64,000 nt of DNA from Haemophilus sp. CCUG 60358 (GCF_001679485.1 NZ_LZOZ01000019.1:1-64000), one strand, 5' to 3'; positions 38,143 to 46,499 are shown, counted from the first letter of the stretch. The notes: generated from the letters alone by a model not told the origin. Numbers and translations: made by a program.

Positions 38143-38394
38143 ATGATTAATGAAACTGTTGTTACAGCAAAATTTTGTCATCCTTATATGAATTTCGGTA
38201 GCGAAAATGGCTGTGATGAAATTGTTTTGAAAATTCCACAGTCCGAAGTGGCGAAACTTCAAACTGTGGAAATTCAAAATAAACCACAGCTAGGCGAGTT
38301 TGATATAGGCTTGTTTAGTTATGGTTTAGGGCTTGTCTTAATGTTTTATGTTCTCTCATACGGATTAGGACAAATGATAAAAATGGTTCGTTAG
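38143..38394 (+). CDS. Small phage membrane protein
   Basis: 83 residues from the ATG at 38143 (an upstream TTG adds nine). A polar half with cysteines is followed by one transmembrane span near the C-terminus (LFSYGLGLVLMFYVLSYGLG) and a basic end. Equivalent small membrane proteins lie between the SSB and coat genes of many inoviruses. Exact role unknown. Confidence 0.62.
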   Translation: MINETVVTAKFCHPYMNFGSENGCDEIVLKIPQSEVAKLQTVEIQNKPQLGEFDIGLFSYGLGLVLMFYVLSYGLGQMIKMVR

Positions 38395-38420
38395 AACCGA
38401 GTTTATTTTAGGTGTTTATT

Positions 38421-38663
38421 ATGAAAATGAAAAATGCTTTATCAAATATGTACGTTAAAGCTGGCGTGCTTGCTACTTTAGCGATGTCTTCAACAGCTTT
38501 TGCATCATAACAGGGGCAAACAAATTATCTTGATGCTTTGATTGCTAAAATTGATGTAGCACCAATTATTACTGGTGTTGTGGCTGTTGCAGGTACGATT
38601 ATGGGCGTTGCAGTTGTTGTAATGGGTATCAAAAAAGTAGCTCGAATGTTGAACGCATTTTAG
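38421..38663 (+). pseudogene. Major coat protein (pVIII-like) with an in-frame TAA
   Basis: 81 codons: a signal peptide (MKMKNALSNMYVKAG...STAFAS), then a TAA at 38508-38510, then the mature coat QGQTNYLDALIAKIDVAPII with a membrane span and a basic end (KKVARMLNAF). This is a standard pVIII layout of acidic or polar N-terminus, hydrophobic middle and basic C-terminus. The stop falls at the signal-peptidase junction, so no mature coat can be made unless it is read through. CAA is one C-to-T change away. Confidence 0.85.
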
Positions 38664-38684
38664 TCAATCGTAGAGCAAATTTAT

Positions 38685-38708
38685 AAAGGGGCTTTATGTC
38701 CCTTTTTT
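38685..38708 (+). terminator. Terminator after the coat gene
   Basis: AAAGGG and CCCTTT around a 9-base loop followed by Ts. A terminator just after the major coat gene is usual in filamentous phages. Confidence 0.65.
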
Positions 38709-38723
38709 ATTAAGGATTTAAAT

Positions 38724-38795
38724 ATGTGGGAGTTAATGAGCTTTTTTACAGGGGTTCTATGTGGTTGGGCTGTTATTCAAGGATTAAAAAGTTAG
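38724..38795 (+). CDS. Small hydrophobic virion protein (pVII/pIX-like)
   Basis: A 23-residue ORF (MWELMSFFTGVLCGWAVIQG then LKS) with a single membrane span, preceded by AAGGA at good distance. It overlaps the start of the adsorption gene. Position between coat and pIII-like genes and size fit the minor tip proteins of filamentous phages. Confidence 0.65.
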   Translation: MWELMSFFTGVLCGWAVIQGLKS

Positions 38796-40354
38796 TTGTT
38801 TATTTTTGTATTGCACAACTGATTTATTCTTCAACATTTGTTTATGCAAATCCAGCGGTCGCATTAGTTGCAAGACCGTTATTAAGTCGGGTATTTACAC
38901 AAGTTGTAACTAAAAGAGCCGCATTAGTTGCCGCAAATGATGCCGTTTTTGCAAGACTTGCAACAACACAAACTTTTAAAGCTGTTGGCAAGACTGCAGC
39001 GAATGACGCCAAATTTGCATTAGGTGCTATATCAAGTTTAAGACACGCAAAAGATATTTCTTGGGTGCATTTGGCTCTGGCTTCGGGGGTAATTTCATTA
39101 TCTGATTTGAATATACCTGAAAATGAAAATATCGGAATTACCTTTGAACCAACCGCAGTAAAATTATCTGATGGGCGTTATGCAATTCAAGTAAATGGAG
39201 AAACTAAAATTGTTAATGTTCAACCAAGTTTGCAAGATCCTGTCATTTATAGATATTCAAAAGAAAAAAATCAATTTTCAGATAATGTAGATTATATTTA
39301 TAAATCTGATGTTTTAAGTAATAAGTATAAATACTTTGACACATTAAGAACAGGGGAGTACGCCCAATCAAATTCTATTCAAAAGTTATCTGAATATATT
39401 TCCCAAGAAGAATTCGGCGGTAAAGGAGAAGAAACTTATGAAGAAGCCGATATTGACGGTAGAAAATATAAGTATTTATCATCAAAAACAGATGTGGTTA
39501 ATACATATCTAAGACATAAACAAAGAGGAACAAGTATTTATCCTGAAGTTAGACAAACTTTTACATATAAAGAATTACGTGATGATTTTGAAGCCGTATC
39601 ATCAGCGTTTACTGGAAATTCTTAGGTTCATTCATTTAATAAACCTGAAGAAACAGATTATAAAATTTCAACACGAGTAAATAATGTTACTTATATTAGT
39701 TTTGAAGAAAATGAAAATTTTATTGGCGATTTCCCTGTAACAACCTCACAGGAAGAAGAATTAGGTTAAATTTCTGATATAGATAGTGGTTTATTTAATA
39801 CTCGTCCTTTAACAGCTGAAAAAGTTGCGAATATGTACAATGCTATGTTGTTGTCTGCGGCTGCACAGTCTGATTATCAAGGTTTACCTTTTAATTCAAC
39901 TAATCCAGTTACAGCAACCGAAGTAAGAACAGCCCTAAATGAGCTGGCTTTGTCTAATCCCACGTTAGCTGATTTATTTGCAAAAGCAGGAACAGGAGAT
40001 CAACTTGATTTTGATGTAAATGTTGATGTTGCACCGAATACAAGTGTTTCCCATAATACTGGAAATAATAAGAATAATGAACAAGAAGATTATGGTACGC
40101 CTGAATACTCTGAATTAGAAATGCCAACAGCACAAGAAATCTTAGATCCTTTTAAAAAATTCTTTCCAACATTGCAAAATTTCAAATTAAAAGGGCTGTC
40201 TGCTACTTGTCCAACTTGGTCTTTTGATATTTGGAATAAGCATTTTACGATTGATAGCCATTGTGGATTATTGGAAGAACAACGACAGTTAATACAATCA
40301 ATTTTTACTATTTTATGGGCATTTATTGCATTACGTCATCTGCTTACTGCATAA
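38759..40354 (+). pseudogene. Phage adsorption protein (pIII/TspB-like) with two in-frame stops
   Basis: One continuous frame of 532 codons broken by TAG at 39623-39625 and TAA at 39767-39769, with no frameshift. The ATG at 38759 follows AGGGG and gives a signal peptide (MWLGCYSRIKKLVVYF... cleaved near VYA/NPA). The C-terminal part (from 39833) has an acidic repeat-poor linker and then the two-cysteine block SATCPTWSFDIWNKHFTIDSHCGLL with a final membrane anchor. This end resembles the TspB C-terminal family of Neisseria filamentous phages. It would bind the host receptor at the virion tip. Confidence 0.82.
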
Positions 40355-40363
40355 GGGGGATTT

Positions 40364-40660
40364 ATGGGAAAACTTATTTTATCTTTATTTAGTGGTTTAT
40401 TAGGTTTTGTTTTTAAAGGTATTGTAGCTAAATTCTTTGTATTTTTTGCTTTATTTTATATTACAACGGAGTTTATTCCTGTTGTCATTGTTCTATTTAT
40501 TCCTGATAACCTTATCCCAGATTTAAATTCATTGTTTGGATATTTGCCTAGCAGTATGTGGTATTTCCTGAATTTAATTGAATTTCCTTTTGGCGTTTCG
40601 TTATTTATTTCTGCATTGCTTGCTCGTTTCATTATTCGTAGATTACCAATTATAGGATAA
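40364..40660 (+). CDS. Minor coat protein (pVI-like, DUF2523 type)
   Basis: 98 residues with three or four hydrophobic spans, between the adsorption and zot genes and preceded by AAGGGGG. This is the position and character of pVI, which anchors the adsorption protein to the virion end. Intact. Confidence 0.75.
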   Translation: MGKLILSLFSGLLGFVFKGIVAKFFVFFALFYITTEFIPVVIVLFIPDNLIPDLNSLFGYLPSSMWYFLNLIEFPFGVSLFISALLARFIIRRLPIIG

Positions 40661-40665
40661 AAATT

Positions 40666-41700
40666 ATGGCGATTTCAGCTTATGTAGGCGTGCCTGGTAG
40701 TGGTAAATCTTATGAAGTGGTTAAATCTGTGATTTTGCCAGCAATTGCAACAGGGCGTAGGGTAGTATCTAACGTTTACGGTTTAGATAAGGAAAAAATT
40801 CATCAGTATTTACTAAAAAATAAACGAAAATTAACCGTAGAGCAGCTTGGTGATTTGGTTTATGTAGAAAATGAATAATGTTTAGATCCTAAATTTTTAC
40901 CGTCAATGGAAGATCAAGATACCTTTTGCAAAGCTGGAGACTTGATTGTAATAGATGAAGTTTGGCGAATTTGGGGAAGTGATAAAGATATCCCTAAAAA
41001 TCATCGTTCATTTATTGCAGAACATCGCCATTTTGCACATGCTGAAACAGGTGTTACTTGCGATCTTGTTGTGATAAATCAAGATGTTGCTCAAATCCCA
41101 AGATTTATTAAAGATCGTATTGAAACAACCTATCGAATGCAAAAGCACATTGCTTTAGGTCTTCGCAATCGCTATCGAGTTGATGTATTTCAGGGCATTA
41201 AATTATTCAAAAATAACCGAATGAATTACTACCAAGAAAAGTATGATAAAGATATTTTTGAATTATATAAATCTTATGAAAATACCAATGCAAAAGAAAG
41301 CGTAACTGATAAACGGCAATCTATATTTTCATCAACAAAAACGTTATTTTTTATCGTGGCAACGCCAATTTTGCTTGGTGTGTCTGCTTATTTTGTTTAT
41401 GACTATTTCAACCAATACTTACAACCTGAACAAACAGAAGTTGAAACATCATCAATTGCAAGTGAAGCTACAAGTAAAGTAAATATTGCTATTGAAATGC
41501 CTAAGATTAGCAAATCATTATCAACCAAATGGCGAATAACAGGGGAGTTACGTAAGAATAATCAAGCCTTTGTTGTATTGTCTGATAATCAAGGTCGATT
41601 ACGTCTGGAGCCAAGAAGCCAATTTATTTTCAGTGGTCGAATGCTACAAGGAGAAATTGATAATCAGATTGTCAATTACTATTCGGGAGAAATGAAATGA
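40666..41700 (+). pseudogene. zot: Zot-family assembly ATPase (pI-like) with one in-frame TAA
   Basis: 345 codons in one frame, interrupted by TAA at 40876-40878. Before the stop is Walker A GVPGSGKS (residues 8-15). After it are Walker B DLIVIDE and the conserved EHRHFAHA and VVINQDVAQIP segments. A transmembrane span lies near residues 223-244 (TLFFIVATPILLGVSAYFVY), then a periplasmic tail that meets the secretin. Zot/pI drives virion extrusion through the inner membrane. The stop separates the nucleotide-binding loop from the rest, so function should be lost. Confidence 0.88.
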
Positions 41701-42829
41701 AGCGTTATTTAACCGTACTTTTTGCTTTTTTATCCATATCAGCAACTGCAAAAAGTGTAGATTTTAAACTGGAATCTGTACCGCTGTCAAAAGCAATATC
41801 AATGATTTATGATGAAGTGTTAAATAAGCCTTATATGTTAGATCCAAAACTGGCGGAAGATAAACGTTTATTAAGTTTTCATACTACGGAAGAACAAGAT
41901 TTCAATGAGTTCTTAACACTTTATTTTGAAAATATTAATATAAAAGGTGTATGAGAAAAAAGGTGTTGTATATCTTGCTCATATTGAGCCTCAACCTAAA
42001 AAAGTGATGAAAAATAGCTTTGTTTATAGTCCGATTTATCGTGATACTGAATACTTGTCGCAGTTTTTAAAAGATGAGGAAGGGGCAGTGTCAGCAAGCG
42101 GTGATAAGTTGGTTTATTATGGTAAAACAGAAGATATTGCACGAGTAAAATCTGTTTTAAAAGGTGTCGATGTACCAAGTCGTGAAGTTGTTGTAACAGG
42201 CTATGTTTTTGAAGTACAAACAGAAGAAAAAGAGGGAAGTGGAATTAATTTATTGGCGAAACTGCTTAAGGTAAGCTTGGTATTAATATTGGCGTTAAAC
42301 AAAATTATGAAAACTTTATCACGGTAAATACGGGAAATTTAGATGCTATGATTGAGTTATTTCGTACAGATAGTCGCTTTCATGTTGTAAGTTCGCCAAC
42401 GCTTAGAGTTAAATCAGGCTCAAAAGGTAATTTTTCAGTTGGGTCTGATGTGTCAGTGTTAGGTGCTGTGACATATGATAGAGACGGTAGAGCCGTGCAA
42501 TCAATCGAATATCGTTCAAGTGGTGTGATTTTTGATATTCAACCTACAATTAAAAATAATGCTATTGATTTGAAAATCAATCAACAATTATCTAACTTTG
42601 TTAAGACTGACACAGGCGTTAATCAATCACCGACTTTAATAAAACGCGACATTGTCACAGATGTAACGTTAAAAGTGGGGATATTGTTGTGTTAGGTGGT
42701 TTGGCTGAAAATAAGATAACAGAAGGGGAAACAGGGTTTAGTTTTTTACCTAAAGGCATTTTAAGTGGTAGTTCTAAATCAAATTCAAAGACTGACATTA
42801 TCATTCTTTTGCAAGTAAAAGAAATTTAA
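41697..42829 (+). pseudogene. Phage secretin (pIV-like) with three frameshifts
   Basis: It begins inside the end of zot (ATGA overlap) with a signal peptide (MKRYLTVLFAFLSISATA). Breaks: near 41950 (NIKGV continues as YEKKGVVYLAHI in the next frame), near 42265-42280 (INLLAKLL to LGINIGVKQNYENF), and near 42674 in an A run (TLKV to SGDIVVLGGLAENK). Assembled, the protein contains N-domains and the secretin core (FHVVSSPTLRVKSG, LGGLAENKITEGETGFSFLP) ending KTDIIILLQVKEI. It would form the outer-membrane exit channel for the virion. Confidence 0.87.
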
Positions 42830-42832
42830 TAG

Positions 42833-42886
42833 CCAGAAATAAAAATTCCGCCCGCAGTTTAACGAGGACGGGATTTTTATTTCTGG
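42833..42886 (+). terminator. Large hairpin after the secretin: terminator or packaging signal
   Basis: CCAGAAATAAAAAT and ATTTTTATTTCTGG are perfect 14-bp arms; CCGCCCG/ACGGG extend the stem partly. Location right after the last phage gene suits a late terminator, or the packaging hairpin of the single strand. Confidence 0.65.
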
Positions 42887-42898
42887 CGAGTGTAATTA

Positions 42899-42943
42899 TT
42901 TTCCGTTTGCGGAAAATGGAAGGCAAAACCCGCGGATTTTGCC
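42899..42943. repeat. Two adjacent hairpins, candidate phage origin structures
   Basis: TTTTCCG-TTTG-CGGAAAA (42899-42916) and GGCAAAA-CCCGCGGA-TTTTGCC (42922-42943). Perfect 7-bp stems, GC-rich loop in the second. Possible minus-strand origin or nick-site hairpins. Confidence 0.5.
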
Positions 42944-43252
42944 GGAAATCATGCTCGATGAGATTTGAAAAAATGAATTCATTGCGCTCGGCATTCTTCA
43001 AAAAATCACAGCAATTAATGCGCCTTCTGCAGAACCTTTATAGCCACGTCCTTTACGCTGATTAGATAATGCGAAACGCATCGTGTGCCTTTACATTTCC
43101 TTGACATTCAAATTTAACCATTCAATAAAACGATAAAATAGCTCGTTACAACGTGTTATCTGTCCTTATTTTGTCTTGTTTTACTAGTACCTGTGACTTG
43201 TGTATAACTGTGTGATTTATTTAATCCGCAGTTTTCGCTAACCTGATAACTA

Positions 43253-43280
43253 ATTTCGCATAATGTATATTATGTTAAAT
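43253..43280 (+). other. dif: Chromosome dimer resolution site dif (right prophage junction)
   Basis: XerC arm ATTTCGCATAA, central TGTATA, XerD arm TTATGTTAAAT. Against the E. coli dif (XerC arm GGTGCGCATAA) 25 of 28 positions agree, with identical centre and XerD arm. Integration would have kept a working dif at this junction, needed for dimer resolution by XerCD/FtsK. This places the window in the replication terminus. Confidence 0.92.
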
Positions 43281-43596
43281 GTAATATATAGACATGTCAC
43301 AAATATAAATAGATAACTATCCTACTTTAATGCATTGGTCAAAATAAGGTGATTTTGGGTTGTGGATATAAAAGAAATAAATGGATGTCTTTGAAATGGA
43401 ATAATTAGAATTAGTATGAAATTTGTAGATAACGCTATGTGAATTCTGAATACAATTCGTACATCAATTCTGCAGATTTCATTATTCTTGATCTGATAAT
43501 GAGAATTTATTTTATATATATCACATAAATGAGAATAGTTAACATTGATTTCTCTTTTGTTATTAGTGACTTATAAAAATAATTTTAAAAAAATAG
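43281..43596. other. Region between dif and the ferritin promoter
   Basis: About 315 bp, AT-rich, no ORF. It contains an 18-bp inverted match to the left chromosomal flank (43431-43448 against 35096-35113) and the left arm and Fur-like words upstream of the ferritin genes. Confidence 0.6.
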
Positions 43597-43612
43597 TTGA
43601 CTATTCTCATTT
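43495..43612. promoter_or_regulatory. Fur-like words and 17-bp inverted repeat upstream of the ferritins
   Basis: GATAATGAGAAT at 43495-43506 resembles a Fur box. AAATGAGAATAGTTAAC (43527-43543) and its inverted copy (43596-43612, 16 of 17 matching) flank about 52 bp; the right arm overlaps the -35. An extended Fur or iron-responsive site is plausible, as E. coli ftnA is switched on by iron-loaded Fur. Confidence 0.55.
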
Positions 43613-43625
43613 GCGAGATTAGAAT
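43597..43625 (+). promoter_or_regulatory. Ferritin promoter
   Basis: TTGACT, 17 bp, TAGAAT; 71 bp before the first ferritin ATG. The -35 lies within the right arm of the inverted repeat. Confidence 0.72.
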
Positions 43626-43696
43626 GCACACCGATGACAAGTTAAGCAGTCTTGTTTTTATTTTTAATCTCTACTTAATAAGGAAAGGAGTTGGTT

Positions 43697-44182
43697 ATGC
43701 TTAATAAAGCAATCGCAGATAAGTTAAATGAACAAATCAATTTAGAGTTCTACTCTTCTAATGTTTATTTACAAATGAGTTCTTGGTGTAGCAAGCACGG
43801 TTATGAAGGTGCTGCAGCATTTTTACTTCGTCATGCTGATGAAGAATTAGAACACATGCAAAAATTATTCAAATATGTGAGTGAAACAAGTGGTATGCCA
43901 CTTTTAGGTAAAATTGTCGCACCTAAGAATGACTACAAATCACTTAAAGAAGTATTTGAAACCACACTTGAACATGAAAAACTCGTTACTTCTAAAATTA
44001 ATGAATTAGTTGAAGTGACTTTTGCAAACAAAGACTATTCTACTTTTAACTTCTTACAATGGTACGTTGCAGAACAACACGAAGAAGAAAAATTATTCAA
44101 TAGCATTATTGATAAATTTAACTTAGTAGGTGAAGACGGTCGTTCGCTTTACTTTATCGATCGTGATTTAGCAACATTATAA
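43697..44182 (+). CDS. ftnA: Bacterial non-haem ferritin, first copy
   Basis: 161 residues from the ATG at 43697 (AAGGAG six bases before; an upstream TTG is unlikely). A four-helix bundle with ferroxidase ligands in [13 protein letters not shown] (Glu and Tyr), HADEELEHM (Glu and His) and helix C residues around [19 protein letters not shown] provides the last Glu set. Stores iron as ferric mineral in a 24-mer. It is followed after 20 bp by a paralogue; the two probably co-assemble and are co-transcribed. Confidence 0.95.
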   Translation: MLNKAIADKLNEQINLEFYSSNVYLQMSSWCSKHGYEGAAAFLLRHADEELEHMQKLFKYVSETSGMPLLGKIVAPKNDYKSLKEVFETTLEHEKLVTSKINELVEVTFANKDYSTFNFLQWYVAEQHEEEKLFNSIIDKFNLVGEDGRSLYFIDRDLATL

Positions 44183-44202
44183 TTTTAAAAGGAGAATACA
44201 AA

Positions 44203-44703
44203 ATGTTATCATCAAACGTAATCAAATTATTAAATGATCAAATGAACCTTGAGTTCTACTCTTCAAACCTTTACTTACAAATGAGCGCATGGTGTGAACA
44301 AAATGGTTTTGAAGGTGCAGCTAAATTCTTATCAGCTCACGCTGCAGAAGAAATGCAACACATGCGTAAATTATTCACTTATTTAAATGAAACTGGTGCA
44401 TTAGCGGTAATCACTGCAATTGAGGCGCCTTCGCATGAGTACAAATCATTAAAAGAAATCATTGAATTAACTTACAAACACGAAAAATTGATCACAAGTA
44501 AAATCAATGAATTAGTGGGTAAAACTTTTGAAGAAAAAGACTACTCTGCATTCAATTTCTTACAATGGTATGTTGCAGAACAACACGAAGAAGAGAAATT
44601 ATTCAGCGGTATTTTAGACAAATTAAATCTTCTTGGCGAAGATGGCAAAGGCTTATTCTTAATTGATAAAGATTTAGGTAACCTTGCTGGTCAAACTGCT
44701 TAA
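44203..44703 (+). CDS. Bacterial non-haem ferritin, second copy
   Basis: 166 residues and clearly paralogous to the preceding gene (shared LEFYSSNxYLQMSxWC and [14 protein letters not shown]). Ferroxidase ligands are in [16 protein letters not shown] and the EHEK-like HEKL segment. It has AAGGAG before its ATG and a terminator after it. In Haemophilus this pair is usually annotated ftnA/ftnB; I leave the symbol empty because the naming is not uniform. Confidence 0.93.
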   Translation: MLSSNVIKLLNDQMNLEFYSSNLYLQMSAWCEQNGFEGAAKFLSAHAAEEMQHMRKLFTYLNETGALAVITAIEAPSHEYKSLKEIIELTYKHEKLITSKINELVGKTFEEKDYSAFNFLQWYVAEQHEEEKLFSGILDKLNLLGEDGKGLFLIDKDLGNLAGQTA

Positions 44704-44715
44704 TTAGATAATCAT

Positions 44716-44742
44716 AAAGCTTAGTAGAAATACTAAGCTTTT
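44716..44742 (+). terminator. Terminator after the ferritin pair
   Basis: AAAGCTTAGTA-GAAA-TACTAAGCTTTT, a perfect 11-bp stem with a tetraloop. Confidence 0.88.
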
Positions 44743-44897
44743 ATTTCACTCATAAATTGTGACAACGTATCAAATTATTTTAAACTTCCCTTTTATCTTT
44801 GAATACAAGTTGATGAAATTTAAAACAACCACACCTTTTTAATGAAATTTTACTTGCAACGAAGTAAGATAAACGTATAATTCAGAACAACCCAAAT

Positions 44898-44983
44898 GCC
44901 TGGGTGGCGAAATTGGTAGACGCAGCGGATTCAAAATCCGCCGGTGAATAACCGTGTCGGTTCGAGTCCGACCCTAGGCACCA
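44898..44983 (+). tRNA. tRNA-Leu (anticodon CAA)
   Basis: Cloverleaf parts: acceptor GCCTGGG paired to CCTAGGC, D-loop GGCGAAATTGGTAGACGC, anticodon stem GCGGA/TCCGC with loop TTCAAAA (anticodon CAA, reads UUG), a long variable arm CGGTGAATAACCG typical of class II tRNAs, T-arm GGTTCGAGTCC, discriminator A and encoded CCA. Stand-alone, followed by a terminator. Confidence 0.96.
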
Positions 44984-44989
44984 CAGAAT

Positions 44990-45023
44990 TTATAAGCTCT
45001 GAAGTTATTCAGGGCTTTTTTAT
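44990..45023 (+). terminator. Terminator after tRNA-Leu
   Basis: GCTCTGAA-GTTA-TTCAGGGC followed by six Ts. Confidence 0.85.
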
Positions 45024-45041
45024 TAGCTAAAGTAAATCAAT

Positions 45042-45971
45042 ATGACAGAACAAAACCAAGATAAAAAACAAACTTATAATTTCAATAAACTGCAAAAACG
45101 TCTTCGCCGTAATGTTGGCAACGCAATTGCTGATTTTGGCATGATTGAAGAGGGTGATAAAGTAATGGTTTGTCTTTCTGGTGGTAAAGACAGTTATACA
45201 CTTCTTGATATTTTGTTGAATTTACAACAAAGCGCACCGATTAAATTTGATATCGTTGCAGTCAATCTAGACCAAAAACAGCCAGGTTTTCCTGAGCATG
45301 TTTTACCTGAATATCTACAAAGTATTGGTGTGGATTATAAAATAGTTGAAGAAAATACTTATGGCATCGTGAAAGAGAAAATTCCAGAAGGCAAAACAAC
45401 GTGTTCTCTCTGCTCTCGTCTACGCCGTGGTATTTTATACCGTACGGCAACTGAACTTGGCGCAACAAAAATTGCACTAGGACACCATCGTGATGATATG
45501 CTGGCTACCCTGTTTCTGAATATGTTCTACGGTGGGAAACTAAAATCTATGCCACCTAAATTAATTTCAGATGACGGCAAGCAAATTGTGATTCGTCCAT
45601 TGGCTTATTGTAAAGAAAAAGATATTGAAAAATATGCCGTAGCGAAAGAATTCCCAATTATCCCTTGTAATTTGTGTGGTTCTCAACCTAATTTACAACG
45701 TCAAGTCGTGAAAGAAATGTTAAATACTTGGGATCGTCAATATCCTGGACGTTTGGAAACCATGTTTAGTGCGATGCAAAATATTACGTTGTCACACTTA
45801 TGTGACCCAAAACTCTTCGATTTCAAAGGCATTAAACATGGTCAATCACTTGATGGCATTGAAGGGGATACCGCATTTGATGAAGAACGTATCGAACCAA
45901 TGAAATTTGATGATGAAGAAGCGTCTGACTACGCCGATAACGAAATGATCAGCTTTAAAGAAGTGAATTAA
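45042..45971 (+). CDS. ttcA: tRNA 2-thiocytidine biosynthesis protein TtcA
   Basis: A 309-residue PP-loop ATPase that thiolates cytidine 32 of certain tRNAs using an iron-sulfur cluster. The PP-loop is [11 protein letters not shown] near residue 48. Two CxxC pairs that hold the cluster are CSLC (with SRLRRG after it) and CNLC (GSQPNLQRQ after it). It precedes tusE by one base, and the two sulfur-transfer genes look co-transcribed. Confidence 0.97.
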   Translation: MTEQNQDKKQTYNFNKLQKRLRRNVGNAIADFGMIEEGDKVMVCLSGGKDSYTLLDILLNLQQSAPIKFDIVAVNLDQKQPGFPEHVLPEYLQSIGVDYKIVEENTYGIVKEKIPEGKTTCSLCSRLRRGILYRTATELGATKIALGHHRDDMLATLFLNMFYGGKLKSMPPKLISDDGKQIVIRPLAYCKEKDIEKYAVAKEFPIIPCNLCGSQPNLQRQVVKEMLNTWDRQYPGRLETMFSAMQNITLSHLCDPKLFDFKGIKHGQSLDGIEGDTAFDEERIEPMKFDDEEASDYADNEMISFKEVN

Positions 45972-45972
45972 T

Positions 45973-46302
45973 ATGATTACCGTACAAGGAAAACAAATCG
46001 AAACCGACGCCTTTGGCTATTTACTTAATATTGCTGATTGGAATGAAGATGTAGCAAAACACATCGCTCAGCTAGAAGATGTAGACCTGACCGACGCTCA
46101 CTGGGAAGTGATTTATTTTGTGCGTGATTTTTACCAAGAATATAACACCTCTCCTGCGATTCGAATGCTGGTAAAAGCAATGTCAGAAAAATTAGGTGCT
46201 GATAAAGGCAATAGCCGCTATTTGCAACGACTCTTCCCTGACGGACCAGCCAAGCAAGCAACCAAACTGGCGGGTCTGCCAAAACCAGCTAAATGTTTAT
46301 AA
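45973..46302 (+). CDS. tusE: Sulfurtransferase TusE (DsrC-like)
   Basis: A 109-residue DsrC-family protein with the conserved penultimate cysteine (PAKCL) that accepts persulfide from TusBCD and hands it to MnmA for 2-thiouridine in tRNA. The helical segment [21 protein letters not shown] and the [24 protein letters not shown] stretch are typical. It overlaps functionally with ttcA just upstream. Confidence 0.95.
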   Translation: MITVQGKQIETDAFGYLLNIADWNEDVAKHIAQLEDVDLTDAHWEVIYFVRDFYQEYNTSPAIRMLVKAMSEKLGADKGNSRYLQRLFPDGPAKQATKLAGLPKPAKCL

Positions 46303-46309
46303 AATAACG

Positions 46310-46339
46310 TAACCGCACGATAAAGTGCGGTTATTTTTT
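46310..46339 (+). terminator. Terminator after tusE
   Basis: TAACCGCAC-GATAAA-GTGCGGTTA followed by a T run; built from opposed uptake words. Confidence 0.85.
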
Positions 46340-46442
46340 ACTTAAATTCTATCAAATGGATTAATTACGCTTACGCGTTAAGTAAAGAAAATGCTGAGCA
46401 AATCTTAAAAGGTTTATCACCTATTAAGTAGTATTTTCAATT

Positions 46443-46460
46443 TATATATTTATCTATATA
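46443..46460. promoter_or_regulatory. ModE-like site upstream of mop
   Basis: TATATA-N6-TATATA (with outer T and A), the symmetric core expected of a ModE operator, 40-57 bp before the mop ATG. The flanks lack the full CG/ATCG extensions, so this is a candidate only. Confidence 0.4.
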
Positions 46461-46499
46461 ATGTCTACTCTGTTTAACTCAAACATAAGGAAATGCTAA

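Larger units (their letters stand above)
42830..43252. other. Inovirus intergenic region: hairpin cluster before the right dif
   Basis: Three strong hairpins follow the secretin (42833-42886, 42899-42916, 42922-42943), then about 300 bp without a credible gene. In filamentous phages this interval holds the terminator, packaging signal and origins. A 27-codon minus-strand ORF (43001-43081, MRFALSNQRKGRGYKG...) is present but unrecognised. Confidence 0.6.
35303..43280 (+). mobile_element. Decaying inovirus (filamentous phage) prophage integrated at dif
   Basis: An 8-kb block bounded by two dif-like sites with a typical inovirus gene order: initiator, ssDNA-binding protein, small hydrophobic protein, major coat, small virion protein, TspB/pIII-like, pVI-like, Zot, secretin. 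No uptake word AAGTGCGGT was found in it by eye, whereas the flanking chromosome has them every kilobase or two, so it is foreign DNA. It encodes no recombinase and would use host XerC/XerD, like CTXphi. At least four in-frame stops and four frameshifts affect structural or regulatory genes, so it should not make virions on its own. Confidence 0.93.

Noticed and set aside
38508..40878. Reassigned stop codons (TAA/TAG read as Gln) in the phage
   Set aside because: The secretin has three frameshifts and the divergent small gene a probable one; recoding cannot explain these. Phage genes also end on TAA/TAG in the normal way, and no suppressor tRNA is visible here. Decay is simpler.
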